This document shows positions 9,501 to 17,547 of a DNA stretch of 39,464 nt, piece by piece. Each line of letters begins with the position of its first letter. Positions within the stretch are counted from its first letter, which is position 1. Position numbers and translations under genes: made by a program. Below the pieces are notes generated by a model. It worked only from the letters and a program-made list of their open reading frames with translations. It was not told the DNA's origin and ran no database searches. This DNA is from Acidobacteriota bacterium (GTDB lineage Bacteria > Acidobacteriota > Terriglobia > Terriglobales > Acidobacteriaceae), in assembly GCA_021818105.1 (NCBI GenBank), contig JAKAFB010000028.1, positions 1 through 39,464 of the forward strand. Direction: 5' to 3'.

Positions 9501-10030
9501 CGGAGCAGTTCCGCGGCTATCCGAAGCAGATGGAGGGAGCGAGCCCGGGCGATCTGAACTATGACTACAATCAGGTGAGTTTGACGGGACCGTTCCAGCA
9601 TCAGCGCGGCAGCTATACGCGCTACGGCGATGTGACGGAGCTGGTGAAGGGCATTGACGATCGCTACGCGATCTTTGGCAGCGGCGAGGAGATTGCAGCG
9701 GAGTTTGACGTGAGCAGGTTGCCCGCGTTGCCCACGCACTGGAAGCGCGACTACTTCTTCTATGCCAACGGATATGTGAAGGACATGGACTGGTGGGATG
9801 CGTCGCCCTATACGGTGACGCAACTACCGTTCCACAAGATGTCGCAGTATCCGTATCCGGCAAGCGAGAAGTTTCCGGACGATGCGGACTCGCTGGCGTA
9901 TCAGCTGAACTGGAACGATCGCTTTGATACGGGCGAGCCGGTGCGGTCATATCGCTTTGACTACCAGGTGCTGCCCTCCACGCCGCAAGACGACACGAAG
10001 CCTGCGGCCACGACAGCGAACCGGCCATGA
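6587..10030 (+). CDS. secreted TPR / FG-GAP (VCBS) / ASPIC-UnbV repeat protein
   Basis: About 1147 aa, exported. A signal peptide (n-region RKNWMR, hydrophobic SGPVALLLLAAAAMASA, then ETR) is followed by TPR units (about 35-200), for example NNPQAWYNLGLAQHANNELD. FG-GAP/VCBS repeats run from about 310 to 585, each with a Ca-binding-like loop (DFDADGLND, DFDHDGDLD, DFNKDGWMD, DIDNDGWID, DVDGDGAAD). An ASPIC/UnbV module lies at about 608-692 (TAIGVKVEIF, ILWPTG). The last 450 residues match nothing I recognise. Start: TTG 6587 has GGAG at 6 nt; ATG 6602 is the alternative and keeps the signal peptide. TPR plus FG-GAP plus ASPIC architectures are common in Acidobacteriota, with unknown function. 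It is first in a nine-gene same-strand run. Confidence 0.85.
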   Translation: MRKNWMRISGPVALLLLAAAAMASAETRYDTEAILLNNRGVAQMGQQFTQRAEESFAAAFKKDPKLAQAAINDGIALMTLQKLTEAKEAFKKALALEPNNPQAWYNLGLAQHANNELDDALASFKQAVKYDPRDVDSYYFEGVCYQEMKEFDKAIAVLKQALAINPLHASSEFAMARALQRSGHTQEAREHFKLFQHMTSTKISAAIGLAYGEQGHYSTVTPVEEPQEIQKQMIPVKLEPETLIAAEKHGDETGGACMLDTSGAGQMDLVLMETGAQAIRVLHRGADGKYAALDAAGMGLKAAGHAVACTVGDFDADGLNDLAVALEDKVLLFRNLGHGKFEDVTEAAGITPRNRPTGITFVDFDHDGDLDLLLSGAEQKPGDEANVLWRNNGNKTFTEWTAPTGLEGSGRTASVILTDFNNDRAVDLAMTGDGAAPLLYVNPREGKYPTQALYDAKLPATEGIAVLDFNKDGWMDIAVTHAGEPGLTLWRNVAGPQNVGRRFERMSLPLQGAQRGWGVTAVDIDNDGWIDLAAIVQTSTGPHVKVFRNRGDGTFEDVSGALGLDRVKLSAPRGLIAVDVDGDGAADLIVTQENAPPVLLHNIGANKNNFVRLDLTGYADNKTAIGVKVEIFASGQWQKWELAGASGYQTQAPPQLLIGLGKAKGIDLLRILWPTGVLQDEIDLPQKPVIAMKEADRRGSSCPVLFVWNGHEYKLVTDVIGAGVVGHWFTPTKRNTPNPSEWIKVDGTQVKTVNGKVSLRFIEPMEEVNYIDQLRLVAVDHPENVEVNPDEKFLDDPPFASGRVVASEGVRLPLGAWDGEGHDVLTQLSKSDHVFASGFKPLPYDGFANEHTLTLDLGDVNVHAPLRLLMTGYVNYFSATSLYAAWQAGVKPISPYVEAQLPYGTWQRIPGEVGFPAGLERTIVVDLTGKLPAGTRQIRLVSNLEIYWDQVLVDNHAEGTVRTEELPMTLATEQFRGYPKQMEGASPGDLNYDYNQVSLTGPFQHQRGSYTRYGDVTELVKGIDDRYAIFGSGEEIAAEFDVSRLPALPTHWKRDYFFYANGYVKDMDWWDASPYTVTQLPFHKMSQYPYPASEKFPDDADSLAYQLNWNDRFDTGEPVRSYRFDYQVLPSTPQDDTKPAATTANRP

Positions 10031-10055
10031 GGAACGGTGATAACGCAGATGTCGC

Positions 10056-11489
10056 ATGCGCGGCAAGGGAGATAGAGCGGCGGTGGAGCATCTGACGCTG
10101 ATGCCGGCGGTGCGGCAGCTGGAGATGCTGCGTGCGGGCGAGCTGTCTGTTGAGGAACTGGCCGAGGCGCACATCCGGCAGATTGAGCGGCTGGAGCCGC
10201 GACTGAATGTCTTTGCAGACTTCGACGCGGAACGCGTGCGGGTCCAGGCGCGGCGGCTGGATGCGGTGAAGGAGAAGCGTGGACCACTGCACGGTCTGCC
10301 GGTGACGGTAAAGTCGTCGATTGCGACGGCGGGCCTGAAGTGTGAGATTGGCAGCCTGCTGTGCGAGGGCGACGTGCCGAGCGAGGATGCCGTGGTGGTG
10401 GCGCGGTTGCGCGCGGCGGGCGCGCTGATTCTGGGCACAACCAACTGCCCGGAGTTTTTGATGGCCTATGAGACGGCGAACCTGCTGCATGGGCGCACGT
10501 GCAATCCGTGGGATGTGGATCGAACGCCGGGCGGGTCGAGCGGCGGAGAGTCGGCGGCGATTGCGGCGGGCATGTCCGCGGGTGGGTTGGGCAGCGATAG
10601 CGGCGGATCGGTGCGCGTACCGGCGCACTTTACGGGTATCTGCTCACTGAAGCCGACGCCGGGGCGTGTTCCGGGCGATGGGCATCTGCCGCCATGCGTG
10701 GGGCCGTTCTCTACGCTGGGCGCGATTGGGCCGATGGCGCGCACAATGCAGGATGTTGCGCAGCTGTTTCGCGTGCTGAGCGGGCAGGACAGGCATGACC
10801 CTGCGAGTGCGCCGGTGGCGCTGCGCGAGCCGGGTCTTGAGGAGCTTCGGACGCAGACGATTGGCGTGTTTGAGGACGATGGGCTTGTGCCGGTGACGGC
10901 GGAGACGCGCGCCGCGGTGCAGGCGGCAGTGCTGGTTTTGCGAGACGCAGGCTTTCGCGTGGAGCTGTTTCGGCCGAGCACATTGGAGCCGTTGCGGCGA
11001 TTGTGGCGGAAGTTTTTTGTGCAGTGCGGCGCCATGTTTTACGCGCCGATGATTCGTGGGCGGGAGGATCGGCTGAGCCCCGTGTTCTGCGAGTTCCTGC
11101 GGATTGCAGAAGCGCAGCCGCCGCTGACGGCGACGACTTTGCTGGAGGCGTGGGCGGAACTGGATGTGTTGCGCTCGAAGACTCTCGCAGAGATGGATGA
11201 GCATCCGTTGCTGTTGTGCCCTGTGGCCAGTGTGCCGGCGTTTCGCCATGGCGAACGTAGTTGGGTGATTGATGGCCGCAGTGTTGACTATCTGGATGCG
11301 GTGCGGCACACGCAGTGGTTCAACGTGCTGGCTGCACCGGGGGCTGTAGTGCCCGTCGGAAGCTCACCTGAAGGATTGCCGATTGGCGTACAGGTTGTGG
11401 CGCGGCCCTTTGAGGATGAGATAACTCTGGGCGTTGCGTCCATTATTGACGCGGCATTTGGCTATCGCGCGCCGACGATGGCAACTTAG
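10056..11489 (+). CDS. amidase signature family hydrolase
   Basis: A 477-aa amidase-signature enzyme, hydrolysing an unidentified amide, probably in the cytoplasm (no signal peptide). The Ser-cisSer-Lys triad is visible: Lys86 in PVTVKSS, cis-Ser161 in TPGGSSGGES, and nucleophile Ser185 in GSDSGGSVRVPA. The 24-residue spacing between the two serines is canonical. The ending (PEGLPIGVQVVARPFEDE) is typical. It is not assigned to GatA, because no gatB or gatC is near and the sequence looks like a generic amidase. Start is uncertain: ATG 10056 lacks a good site, whereas GTG 10083 follows AAGGGAGA by about 11 nt. It begins 25 bp after the preceding gene. A 176-bp gap with a CRP-like site separates it from the next gene. 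Confidence 0.9.
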   Translation: MRGKGDRAAVEHLTLMPAVRQLEMLRAGELSVEELAEAHIRQIERLEPRLNVFADFDAERVRVQARRLDAVKEKRGPLHGLPVTVKSSIATAGLKCEIGSLLCEGDVPSEDAVVVARLRAAGALILGTTNCPEFLMAYETANLLHGRTCNPWDVDRTPGGSSGGESAAIAAGMSAGGLGSDSGGSVRVPAHFTGICSLKPTPGRVPGDGHLPPCVGPFSTLGAIGPMARTMQDVAQLFRVLSGQDRHDPASAPVALREPGLEELRTQTIGVFEDDGLVPVTAETRAAVQAAVLVLRDAGFRVELFRPSTLEPLRRLWRKFFVQCGAMFYAPMIRGREDRLSPVFCEFLRIAEAQPPLTATTLLEAWAELDVLRSKTLAEMDEHPLLLCPVASVPAFRHGERSWVIDGRSVDYLDAVRHTQWFNVLAAPGAVVPVGSSPEGLPIGVQVVARPFEDEITLGVASIIDAAFGYRAPTMAT

Positions 11490-11524
11490 TAAGTTTCGCT
11501 TAAGCATATCCCAGTACATATGTA

Positions 11525-11540
11525 TGTGACGCACGTCACA
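11525..11540. promoter_or_regulatory. CRP/FNR-type operator palindrome
   Basis: TGTGACGCACGTCACA is an exact match to the TGTGA-N6-TCACA consensus of CRP-family regulators. It lies 126 bp before the DAHP synthase start in the only sizeable gap of the nine-gene run. Candidate -10 elements downstream are TATCTT (11559-11564) and TATTAA (11574-11579), giving activator-like distances. The site is directly visible; binding by a CRP/FNR homologue is inference. Confidence 0.6.
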
Positions 11541-11592
11541 ATATATGCCCTGAAAGAATATCTTATGGGGACTTATTAACTTCTGTTCATCT

Positions 11593-11610
11593 CTCCATCT
11601 TTGGATGGAG
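11593..11610 (+). promoter_or_regulatory. leader hairpin covering a Shine-Dalgarno sequence
   Basis: CTCCATC (11593-11599) pairs perfectly with GATGGAG (11604-11610) around a 4-nt loop. The 3' arm contains most of GGAGG (11607-11611), the ribosome-binding site of the small leader ORF at 11619. When folded, the hairpin would hide that site. Confidence 0.45.
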
Positions 11611-11618
11611 GCGCGGTT

Positions 11619-11714
11619 ATGTTACACGCATTTAGTCTGGCGCTTCCCCAGATTGGAGCGCAGAGGTGCGCGGCAGTTGGCAGGAGCGGTTTGCTGAAAG
11701 TCCCGATGTCTTGA
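11619..11714 (+). CDS. possible 31-aa leader ORF overlapping the DAHP synthase start
   Basis: ATG at 11619 follows GGAGG by 7 nt, the best ribosome-binding site in the leader. The frame runs 31 codons to TGA at 11712-11714, crossing the DAHP synthase start (11666) in another frame. The peptide ([15 protein letters not shown]...) has one Phe and no Trp or Tyr, so it is not a classic aromatic attenuator peptide. It could be a translational-coupling leader, or a sign that the true DAHP synthase start is here and the reading frame is interrupted; no homologous N-terminal sequence in this frame supports the latter. Tentative. Confidence 0.3.
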   Translation: MLHAFSLALPQIGAQRCAAVGRSGLLKVPMS

Positions 11715-12547
11715 AGAGTCCCGAGCGCCAGCGGACGATTGTCCAGGTACTGGGTCTTGCGATAGGCGGAGGAGATTTCATTACCATGGCTGGGCCGTGC
11801 TCAGTAGAGACGGAGTTCCAGCTGATGGCGACGGCGCACCATATCCGCCGCGGAGGCGCGCGTATTCTGCGCGGAGGCGCATTCAAGCCGCGTAGTTCAC
11901 CTTACGCATTTCAAGGACATGGTTTAGACGGACTTAGGATGCTGGCCCGTGCTCGCGAAGAGAGCGGGTTAGCCATTGTGACGGAAGTCATGTCGGAGTG
12001 CGATGTGCCGATGGTGGCGGAGTACGCAGACATTTTGCAGATTGGCACGCGCAACATGGAGAACTATTCGCTGCTGGAGGCGGCGGCGCGCTCGGGAAGG
12101 CCCGTGCTGCTGAAGCGCGGGATGATGGCGACTGTGGCGGATCTGCTGCGCTCGGCGCAATTGATTCTGGACAACGGCAATCCCAACGTCATTCTCTGCG
12201 AGCGGGGCATTCGCACGTTTGAGACGGCGACGCGCAACACTTTTGATGTGGCGGCAATTGCGTTGCTCAAGCATGTTTCACACCTGCCGGTGATAGCCGA
12301 CCCGAGTCATGCGGCCGGATGCCGCGACCTGGTGCCAGCGCTGGCGCGAATTGCCGTGGCGGCTGGCGCGGATGGACTGCTCGTGGAAGTGCATCCCAAT
12401 CCGGACAAGGCGTGGAGCGACGGTGAGCAGTCGCTGAACTTTGATGAATTCGATGACATGATGGCTTCGCTCGATCCCTATTTTGCGCTGCGCGGGCTTG
12501 CGCTCAGCGAACCCGAGGGCGCGCGGCCCATGGAGGCTGTTGGATGA
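11666..12547 (+). CDS. aroF: 3-deoxy-7-phosphoheptulonate (DAHP) synthase, short type I-beta
   Basis: It condenses phosphoenolpyruvate and erythrose 4-phosphate into DAHP, the entry step of the shikimate pathway, in the cytoplasm. At 293 aa it is the AroA(I-beta)/KDO8P-synthase-like type. Motifs are AGPCSVE with the metal-binding Cys (about residue 44), [34 protein letters not shown], the metal-binding His in DPSHAAG, and Glu/Asp ligands in [19 protein letters not shown]. The N-terminal ferredoxin-like regulatory domain of longer relatives is missing, which suggests (inference) weak feedback control. Start is GTG 11666 with GGAG 7 nt upstream. It is the first gene of a tightly coupled operon; its stop overlaps the next ATG (ATGA). 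Biosynthetic partners (aroB and so on) are not adjacent. Confidence 0.92.
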   Translation: MRGSWQERFAESPDVLKSPERQRTIVQVLGLAIGGGDFITMAGPCSVETEFQLMATAHHIRRGGARILRGGAFKPRSSPYAFQGHGLDGLRMLARAREESGLAIVTEVMSECDVPMVAEYADILQIGTRNMENYSLLEAAARSGRPVLLKRGMMATVADLLRSAQLILDNGNPNVILCERGIRTFETATRNTFDVAAIALLKHVSHLPVIADPSHAAGCRDLVPALARIAVAAGADGLLVEVHPNPDKAWSDGEQSLNFDEFDDMMASLDPYFALRGLALSEPEGARPMEAVG

Positions 12548-13947
12548 AGTTAGGGGTCAGGGCTCTGTTGTTTGCATTGTGCGGATTGGTGATGGCGTCG
12601 ATGTGCGGCTTTTCGCCGGATCCGGCACAGAAGGTAGGCGCGGACATCATTGTTACGGCTGCGCCGGTGTATGTGCCTCGTGCGGAATTGCGCGGTGCGG
12701 AACGCTTTCCCAAAGGCGCGCAACTGCTGCTGGTGCACGATGGCAAGGCTGAATCGTTAGTACCGGATTTTGCAGCCAGCGCGGATGCGAATGTTTCCTT
12801 TGACGGCGAGATGGTGCTGTTTGCCGGTAAGCAGAAGGCGGAAGATCCCTGGCAGATTTGGGAAGTGAATCTGACGGATCGCAAGGTGCGACGGGTGCTG
12901 ACAACCGCGACCGACGCAGAGAGGCCGTTCTATCTGCCGGTGGGGCGCATGGTGTATGCGCTGCGCACGCCGCAGGGATTCCGGGTGCAATCGGACGATG
13001 ATGGGCATCCGCCGCGCTACCAGCCGATGGACCCGGTGGCAGGTCCGGGTCCGGTGCAGATTTCATTTACGAGATCCAGTGCGTTCCCTGCCGATGTGAT
13101 GAGAGATGGACGCATCCTGTTCGAGACCGGGTATCCGATGGGCACGGGCTCGATCCCGGAAATGTATCTGGTGTATCCGGATGGCTCTGGCATCGAGTCC
13201 TACCGGTGCGACCACGGGCTGCCGCGCTGGGGTGGTGAGCAGTTGACCTCAGGCGATGTGGTGTTCACGCAGGGACAGGCGCTGGCGCGGTTTACTTCTC
13301 CGCTGGCGCATGAAGAACGCGTGACAGCGCCGCAGGCAGAATATGCAGGTGCAATTGCGGAGACGTCTTCCGGTGCGTGGCTGGTAAGCGCACGCGCGGC
13401 TGCGGGCGAGCGCTACTCAATCCGGCTGTGGAAGCCTGGCGCAGTAGCGATGGAGACGGTGATTGCAGAGAAGGGTGAGGACCTGGTGGAGCCGGTTCTG
13501 GTGGTGCCGCGCACCACGCCTAAACGCTTTCCAACAGCATTGCACCCGTGGAGCTATGCAAATCTGCTGGCGCTGGATGCGCGGCTGACACGCGAAGGCG
13601 AGTTGCAGGGCACACCGGCAACAGTGCGGCTTGAGGCACAGGATGCCAACGGCCGCACGGTGGTGATGGGCACGGCTCCGGTGGAGAAGGACGGTTCCTT
13701 CTTTGTACAGGTGCCGGGTGACACGCCGATTCGCTTTGCGCTGCTGGACGCGCATGGAACAGTGTTGCGGCAGCAGCACGGATGGTTCTGGGCGCGCGCC
13801 GGAGAGCAGCGCATCTGCGTGGGCTGCCACACGGGACCGGAGCGCTCATCAGACAACCGCCTGCCGGAAGTACTGGAACACACGACCACGCCTGTAGACC
13901 TGACACACGCACGAGCAACCGATAATGCGCATGCTGGGAGCCGCTGA
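12544..13947 (+). CDS. secreted HzsA-related monohaem c-type protein
   Basis: A 467-aa exported protein. The N-terminal signal ([18 protein letters not shown]) is followed by a beta-rich body with WD/propeller-like repetition ([32 protein letters not shown]). A C-terminal haem c motif CVGCH begins near residue 425, in [16 protein letters not shown]. This layout resembles proteins annotated HzsA-related (hydrazine synthase alpha-like). Only one CxxCH is present and no HzsB/C partners are near, so hydrazine synthesis is not implied. The stop lies 1 bp before the next ATG and the start overlaps the DAHP synthase stop, so it is within the operon. An electron-transfer or haem-bearing structural role outside the cytoplasm is the cautious reading. 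The Cys residues near the signal do not make a good lipobox. Confidence 0.75.
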   Translation: MKLGVRALLFALCGLVMASMCGFSPDPAQKVGADIIVTAAPVYVPRAELRGAERFPKGAQLLLVHDGKAESLVPDFAASADANVSFDGEMVLFAGKQKAEDPWQIWEVNLTDRKVRRVLTTATDAERPFYLPVGRMVYALRTPQGFRVQSDDDGHPPRYQPMDPVAGPGPVQISFTRSSAFPADVMRDGRILFETGYPMGTGSIPEMYLVYPDGSGIESYRCDHGLPRWGGEQLTSGDVVFTQGQALARFTSPLAHEERVTAPQAEYAGAIAETSSGAWLVSARAAAGERYSIRLWKPGAVAMETVIAEKGEDLVEPVLVVPRTTPKRFPTALHPWSYANLLALDARLTREGELQGTPATVRLEAQDANGRTVVMGTAPVEKDGSFFVQVPGDTPIRFALLDAHGTVLRQQHGWFWARAGEQRICVGCHTGPERSSDNRLPEVLEHTTTPVDLTHARATDNAHAGSR

Positions 13948-13948
13948 G

Positions 13949-15643
13949 ATGATGTATCGCCTTCTTTTCCTGATTTGTATTCTTTCCTGGATGTGCGGAG
14001 GCTCTGCCGCGGCTGCGCAAAATGGGCCTGCGGCGTCGGGTGGGCCTGCGGCGCAGGCGGCTTCTCCGGCTATTGGGGAGGCCTCGCCCATTCATTTTGA
14101 GGACGCCAGCGACAAGGCGCATATCGATTTTGTGCACAGCTTTGGCTCGGCGCAACTGGGTTCACTGCTGGAGGGGACTGGCGCGGGATGCGTGTGGTTT
14201 GACTACAACAACGACGGGCTGCCGGATTTGTACGTAGTGAATGGCAGGCCGCTGGAGGACTGGATGCATCCGCATCCGCTGGCCGTGAAGCCGGACCCAC
14301 CGCCGCACAATCATCTGTATCGCAACAATGGCGACGGCACGTTTACAGATGTGACCGACAAGGCAGGGCTGGCGCCGGATTTGTACTCGGTTGCGGTGAC
14401 GGCAGCGGATTATGACAACGACGGATACGAAGACCTGCTGGTAACCGGCTACGGGCGTGCGATTCTCTACCACAACGACGGCAACGGACACTTCACCGAT
14501 GTGACGGAGAAGGCGGGCATTAAGGTGGACGGATGGTCCATCAGTTCGACCTGGCTGGACTATGACCGCGATGGATGCGTGGATCTCTTCGTGGGGCGCT
14601 ACGTGAAGTTTGACCCGAAGTATCGCGCATTTTACGGTGCGGACAATTATCCGGGGCCGCTGGACTATGAAGGCGAAACCAATCGCCTGTATCACAACAA
14701 CTGCAACGGCACGTTTACGGATGTCACTGACAAGTCCGGCATCGGCGCATTTGTAGGACGCACGATGGGCGTGACAGCGGCGGACTTTGACGGCGACGGC
14801 TGGGACGATATTTACGTAGCGAACGACCGCACGGAAAACTTTCTCTTCCGCAACAAGCACGATGGGACGTTTGAAGAGGTTGGCAACGATACGGGCACGG
14901 CCTTTGGGCAGAACGGCGAATCAACCTCAGCGATGGGGCCAGTGTTTGCGGACCTTGAGGGCAAGGGCAAGCTGGATCTTTGGGTCACTGACGGGCGCTA
15001 CAACCGCATGCTGAGCAACACGGGCAAGATGGGCTTTGACGACATCGGCGCGACGAACGGCGTATCGCAGGCCAATGCGCAATATGTGAGTTGGGGATCG
15101 GGCGTTTACGACTTTGACAATGACGGTAATCTCGACATCCTGATCTTCCACGGCGGACTGATTTTCCTGATTCCGCAGGAGCACACATTGTTCCGCGGAA
15201 TGGGCAATGGGCGATTTGATGATGTATCGCGTGAGGCGGGGGCCGTTATCAACAAGCGCAGCGTGGCGCGAGGCGCGTGTTTTGCCGATTACGACAATGA
15301 CGGCAAGATGGACGCATTTCTTGTGAACCTTGGTGCGAGGGGAGCGCTGGTGCACAACATATCCACGGACACTGGGCACTGGGTCGCCATCAAACTGAAG
15401 GGAACGAAGAGCAATCGGGATGGAATTGGCGCGCGTGTGGATGTGTACGCGGGTGGCAAGCACTACATGGCAGAGCGCGTGGCGGAGTCAGGCTATCTTT
15501 CGCAGAACGACAACCGCCTGCACTTTGGACTGGGTGCGGCCAGCGAGGTGGAAAAGATTGTGGTGCATTGGCCAAGCGGCCAGGAGCAGACGGTGGAGAA
15601 GCAGGGCGTGGATCGCGTCCTGACGGTGGAGGAACCGCGATGA
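13949..15643 (+). CDS. secreted CRTAC1-family protein (FG-GAP repeats plus ASPIC/UnbV)
   Basis: A 564-aa exported protein. The signal peptide ([21 protein letters not shown]) precedes a Gly/Ala/Pro linker. FG-GAP/VCBS repeats follow with calcium-loop motifs DYNNDGLPD (about residue 84), [36 protein letters not shown] and DYDNDGKMD. An ASPIC/UnbV module occupies about 476-551 ([30 protein letters not shown]). Such proteins form integrin-alpha-like seven-bladed propellers; function in bacteria is largely unknown. Start ATG 13949 (MM; 13952 also possible) follows GGGAG at about 10 nt. It sits 1 bp after the HzsA-like stop and overlaps the next start by 4 bp (15640-15643). It shares domains with the first gene of the run, without the TPR part. 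Confidence 0.85.
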   Translation: MMYRLLFLICILSWMCGGSAAAAQNGPAASGGPAAQAASPAIGEASPIHFEDASDKAHIDFVHSFGSAQLGSLLEGTGAGCVWFDYNNDGLPDLYVVNGRPLEDWMHPHPLAVKPDPPPHNHLYRNNGDGTFTDVTDKAGLAPDLYSVAVTAADYDNDGYEDLLVTGYGRAILYHNDGNGHFTDVTEKAGIKVDGWSISSTWLDYDRDGCVDLFVGRYVKFDPKYRAFYGADNYPGPLDYEGETNRLYHNNCNGTFTDVTDKSGIGAFVGRTMGVTAADFDGDGWDDIYVANDRTENFLFRNKHDGTFEEVGNDTGTAFGQNGESTSAMGPVFADLEGKGKLDLWVTDGRYNRMLSNTGKMGFDDIGATNGVSQANAQYVSWGSGVYDFDNDGNLDILIFHGGLIFLIPQEHTLFRGMGNGRFDDVSREAGAVINKRSVARGACFADYDNDGKMDAFLVNLGARGALVHNISTDTGHWVAIKLKGTKSNRDGIGARVDVYAGGKHYMAERVAESGYLSQNDNRLHFGLGAASEVEKIVVHWPSGQEQTVEKQGVDRVLTVEEPR

Positions 15644-17547
15644 GCCGCGCGACACAAGGCAGAATGCGCTTCTGGCTCGTCACGGGTCTGGCGATGTTGG
15701 CCGCTGCAGCTTGCGTGGCCGCGTTCTGGAGTGGCAGCACAGCGAATGCAGTGGTGACGGGAAGAACCGGTGAACACCTCATCTACCCGGCTCCGCTGGA
15801 GATGGTGTTCGCGCCGGGCGGCAACCGGCTCTTTGTGTTGTGCAACGAGAGCGACGAGGTGCGCGTGCTGGATGCGCAGTCCTGGGCGGAAGTGAAAAGG
15901 ATTGCGGTGGGTCATGAGCCGCGCGGCCTTTCGCTTTCGCCGGATGGGAAGCAACTGTTCGTAACCAACTCGTGGGACGATACGCTGACGGTGATTGACG
16001 CCGGAACTTTGGATGTGACGGCCACGTGGCATGTGGGCGCAGAGCCCTCCAGCGTGCTGGAGGACCGCGCGGGCAAGCACTTGTTTGTGGCGAACCGCAT
16101 CTCCAACGATGTGGCGGTTCTGAATGCGCAGACGGGCGAGGAGGAGAAACGGCTGAGTGCGGGACGTGGCGCCAGTTATATGACCGAGTCGCCGGATGGA
16201 AGCCGGATTTATGTGACGCATGTGTATCCGAATGCGTCGCCGCATCGGACTGCGCCGGAATCCGAAATCACGGTGATTGATGCGGAGCGCGCGACGGTGG
16301 TGGATCGCATTCCGCTGCACAGCATTGCCGGAGTGTTTCACGCGGCCCTCTCGGCCGACGGGCGGCTGGGCGCGGTGGCCGAACTGCATCCCAAGAATCT
16401 TGTCCCGCTGGCGCATTTGGAGCACGGTGGCGCGTTCGAGGACACGCTGACGCTGTTCGGCGCAGATGTAGGCAACAGGACGGTGGAGGTGCCGCTGGAT
16501 GAGCTGGAACGCTATGCGGCACGGCCCTTTGGCGTTGCTATCTCGCCGGACAAGTCGCGAATGTATGTGACCAGCGGCGGATCGGAATTGCTGACGGTGA
16601 TTGATGTGCCGCGCCTGCTTCGCTATGTGCGTCTGCATCGCGCGCCGTTCGTGCAGGATCTCGCAGCAAGTGCCAATTATGTGGTGGCGCGAATTGCCGT
16701 GGGACGCGATCCGCGCGGCATGGTGTTTACGCCGGATGGCAGCAGGCTGCTGGTGGCCAACCGTCTGTCGGACTCGATCAGCGTGGTTGACACGCGCACG
16801 AATCAAGTAGTGTCAACGGTCGCGATTGCCGGGCCCAGGAAGGTGTCGGTTCTGCACTACGGAGAGCAGGCGTTCTATACGGCGCGGTATTCGTTCCAGG
16901 GGCAAATCGGGTGCGCCAACTGCCACATTGACTCGACGTTTGACGGGTTGGAGTGGGACCTGGAACCAGACGGATTTGGCCGCGATATCGTGGACAACCG
17001 GCTCATTGAAGACCTGAAGGGTACGAACCCATTCAAGTGGAATGGCGGCAATCCTGACCTGCCAACGGAGTGCGGTCCGCGCACGGAAAAGTACTTTTGG
17101 CGCTCGGAGAATTACGACGACCTGACGCTCACGGATTTGATTACCTACATGCGCAGCCTGCCATCCCGGCCTAATCGCTGGAAGCTGCCGGGTTACGAAT
17201 TGACGGCGGCGCAGGCACGCGGTAAGGCGATCTTTGAGCGGAGTGTGGACAAATTTCACCAGCCCATTCCTCTCCAGAACCGCTGCAGCTATTGCCACAG
17301 CGGGCCGAAGGGGACAGACCAGAAGTCGTTTGACGTGGGCACGAAGAAGCCCACAGATGACATGAGTAAGTTTGATACGCCGCAACTGCGCAATGTTGCA
17401 CTGACGGCGCCGTACCTGCATGACGGATCGGCGGCGACGTTGGAAGAGATTTGGACGATCTACAACCCTGAGGACAAGCATGGCCGGACGAACGATCTGA
17501 CCAAGGATGAACTGAACGATCTGATTGAGTATCTGAGGACGCGATGA
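15640..17547 (+). CDS. YVTN beta-propeller fused to a di-haem cytochrome c peroxidase/MauG-like domain
   Basis: A 635-aa exported or membrane-anchored protein. One hydrophobic segment ([19 protein letters not shown], about 11-30) leads into a YVTN/YncE-type propeller (about 45-400) with repeats such as [20 protein letters not shown] and [20 protein letters not shown]. The C-terminal domain carries two haem c motifs, CANCH (425) and CSYCH (549). It ends with the peroxidase-family segment [26 protein letters not shown]. The family reduces H2O2 or, in MauG and relatives, oxidises residues of partner proteins. Surface di-haem peroxidases beside copper proteins in methanotrophs are an established parallel. 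Start ATG 15640 follows GGAGG and overlaps the upstream stop (ATGA); its own stop overlaps the next ATG. Substrate unknown. Confidence 0.85.
   Translation: MSRATQGRMRFWLVTGLAMLAAAACVAAFWSGSTANAVVTGRTGEHLIYPAPLEMVFAPGGNRLFVLCNESDEVRVLDAQSWAEVKRIAVGHEPRGLSLSPDGKQLFVTNSWDDTLTVIDAGTLDVTATWHVGAEPSSVLEDRAGKHLFVANRISNDVAVLNAQTGEEEKRLSAGRGASYMTESPDGSRIYVTHVYPNASPHRTAPESEITVIDAERATVVDRIPLHSIAGVFHAALSADGRLGAVAELHPKNLVPLAHLEHGGAFEDTLTLFGADVGNRTVEVPLDELERYAARPFGVAISPDKSRMYVTSGGSELLTVIDVPRLLRYVRLHRAPFVQDLAASANYVVARIAVGRDPRGMVFTPDGSRLLVANRLSDSISVVDTRTNQVVSTVAIAGPRKVSVLHYGEQAFYTARYSFQGQIGCANCHIDSTFDGLEWDLEPDGFGRDIVDNRLIEDLKGTNPFKWNGGNPDLPTECGPRTEKYFWRSENYDDLTLTDLITYMRSLPSRPNRWKLPGYELTAAQARGKAIFERSVDKFHQPIPLQNRCSYCHSGPKGTDQKSFDVGTKKPTDDMSKFDTPQLRNVALTAPYLHDGSAATLEEIWTIYNPEDKHGRTNDLTKDELNDLIEYLRTR

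Noticed and set aside
9216..10628. Minus-strand frame opposite the TPR/FG-GAP gene and amidase
   Set aside because: Arg/Pro/Ser-rich shadow across two well-supported genes and their junction.
10056..11489. GatA subunit of the tRNA amidotransferase
   Set aside because: Amidase signature is present, but gatB and gatC are absent nearby and the sequence looks like a generic amidase.
12544..13947. Hydrazine synthase activity
   Set aside because: Only one haem motif, no HzsB/HzsC, no anammox context; similarity is to the HzsA-related group only.
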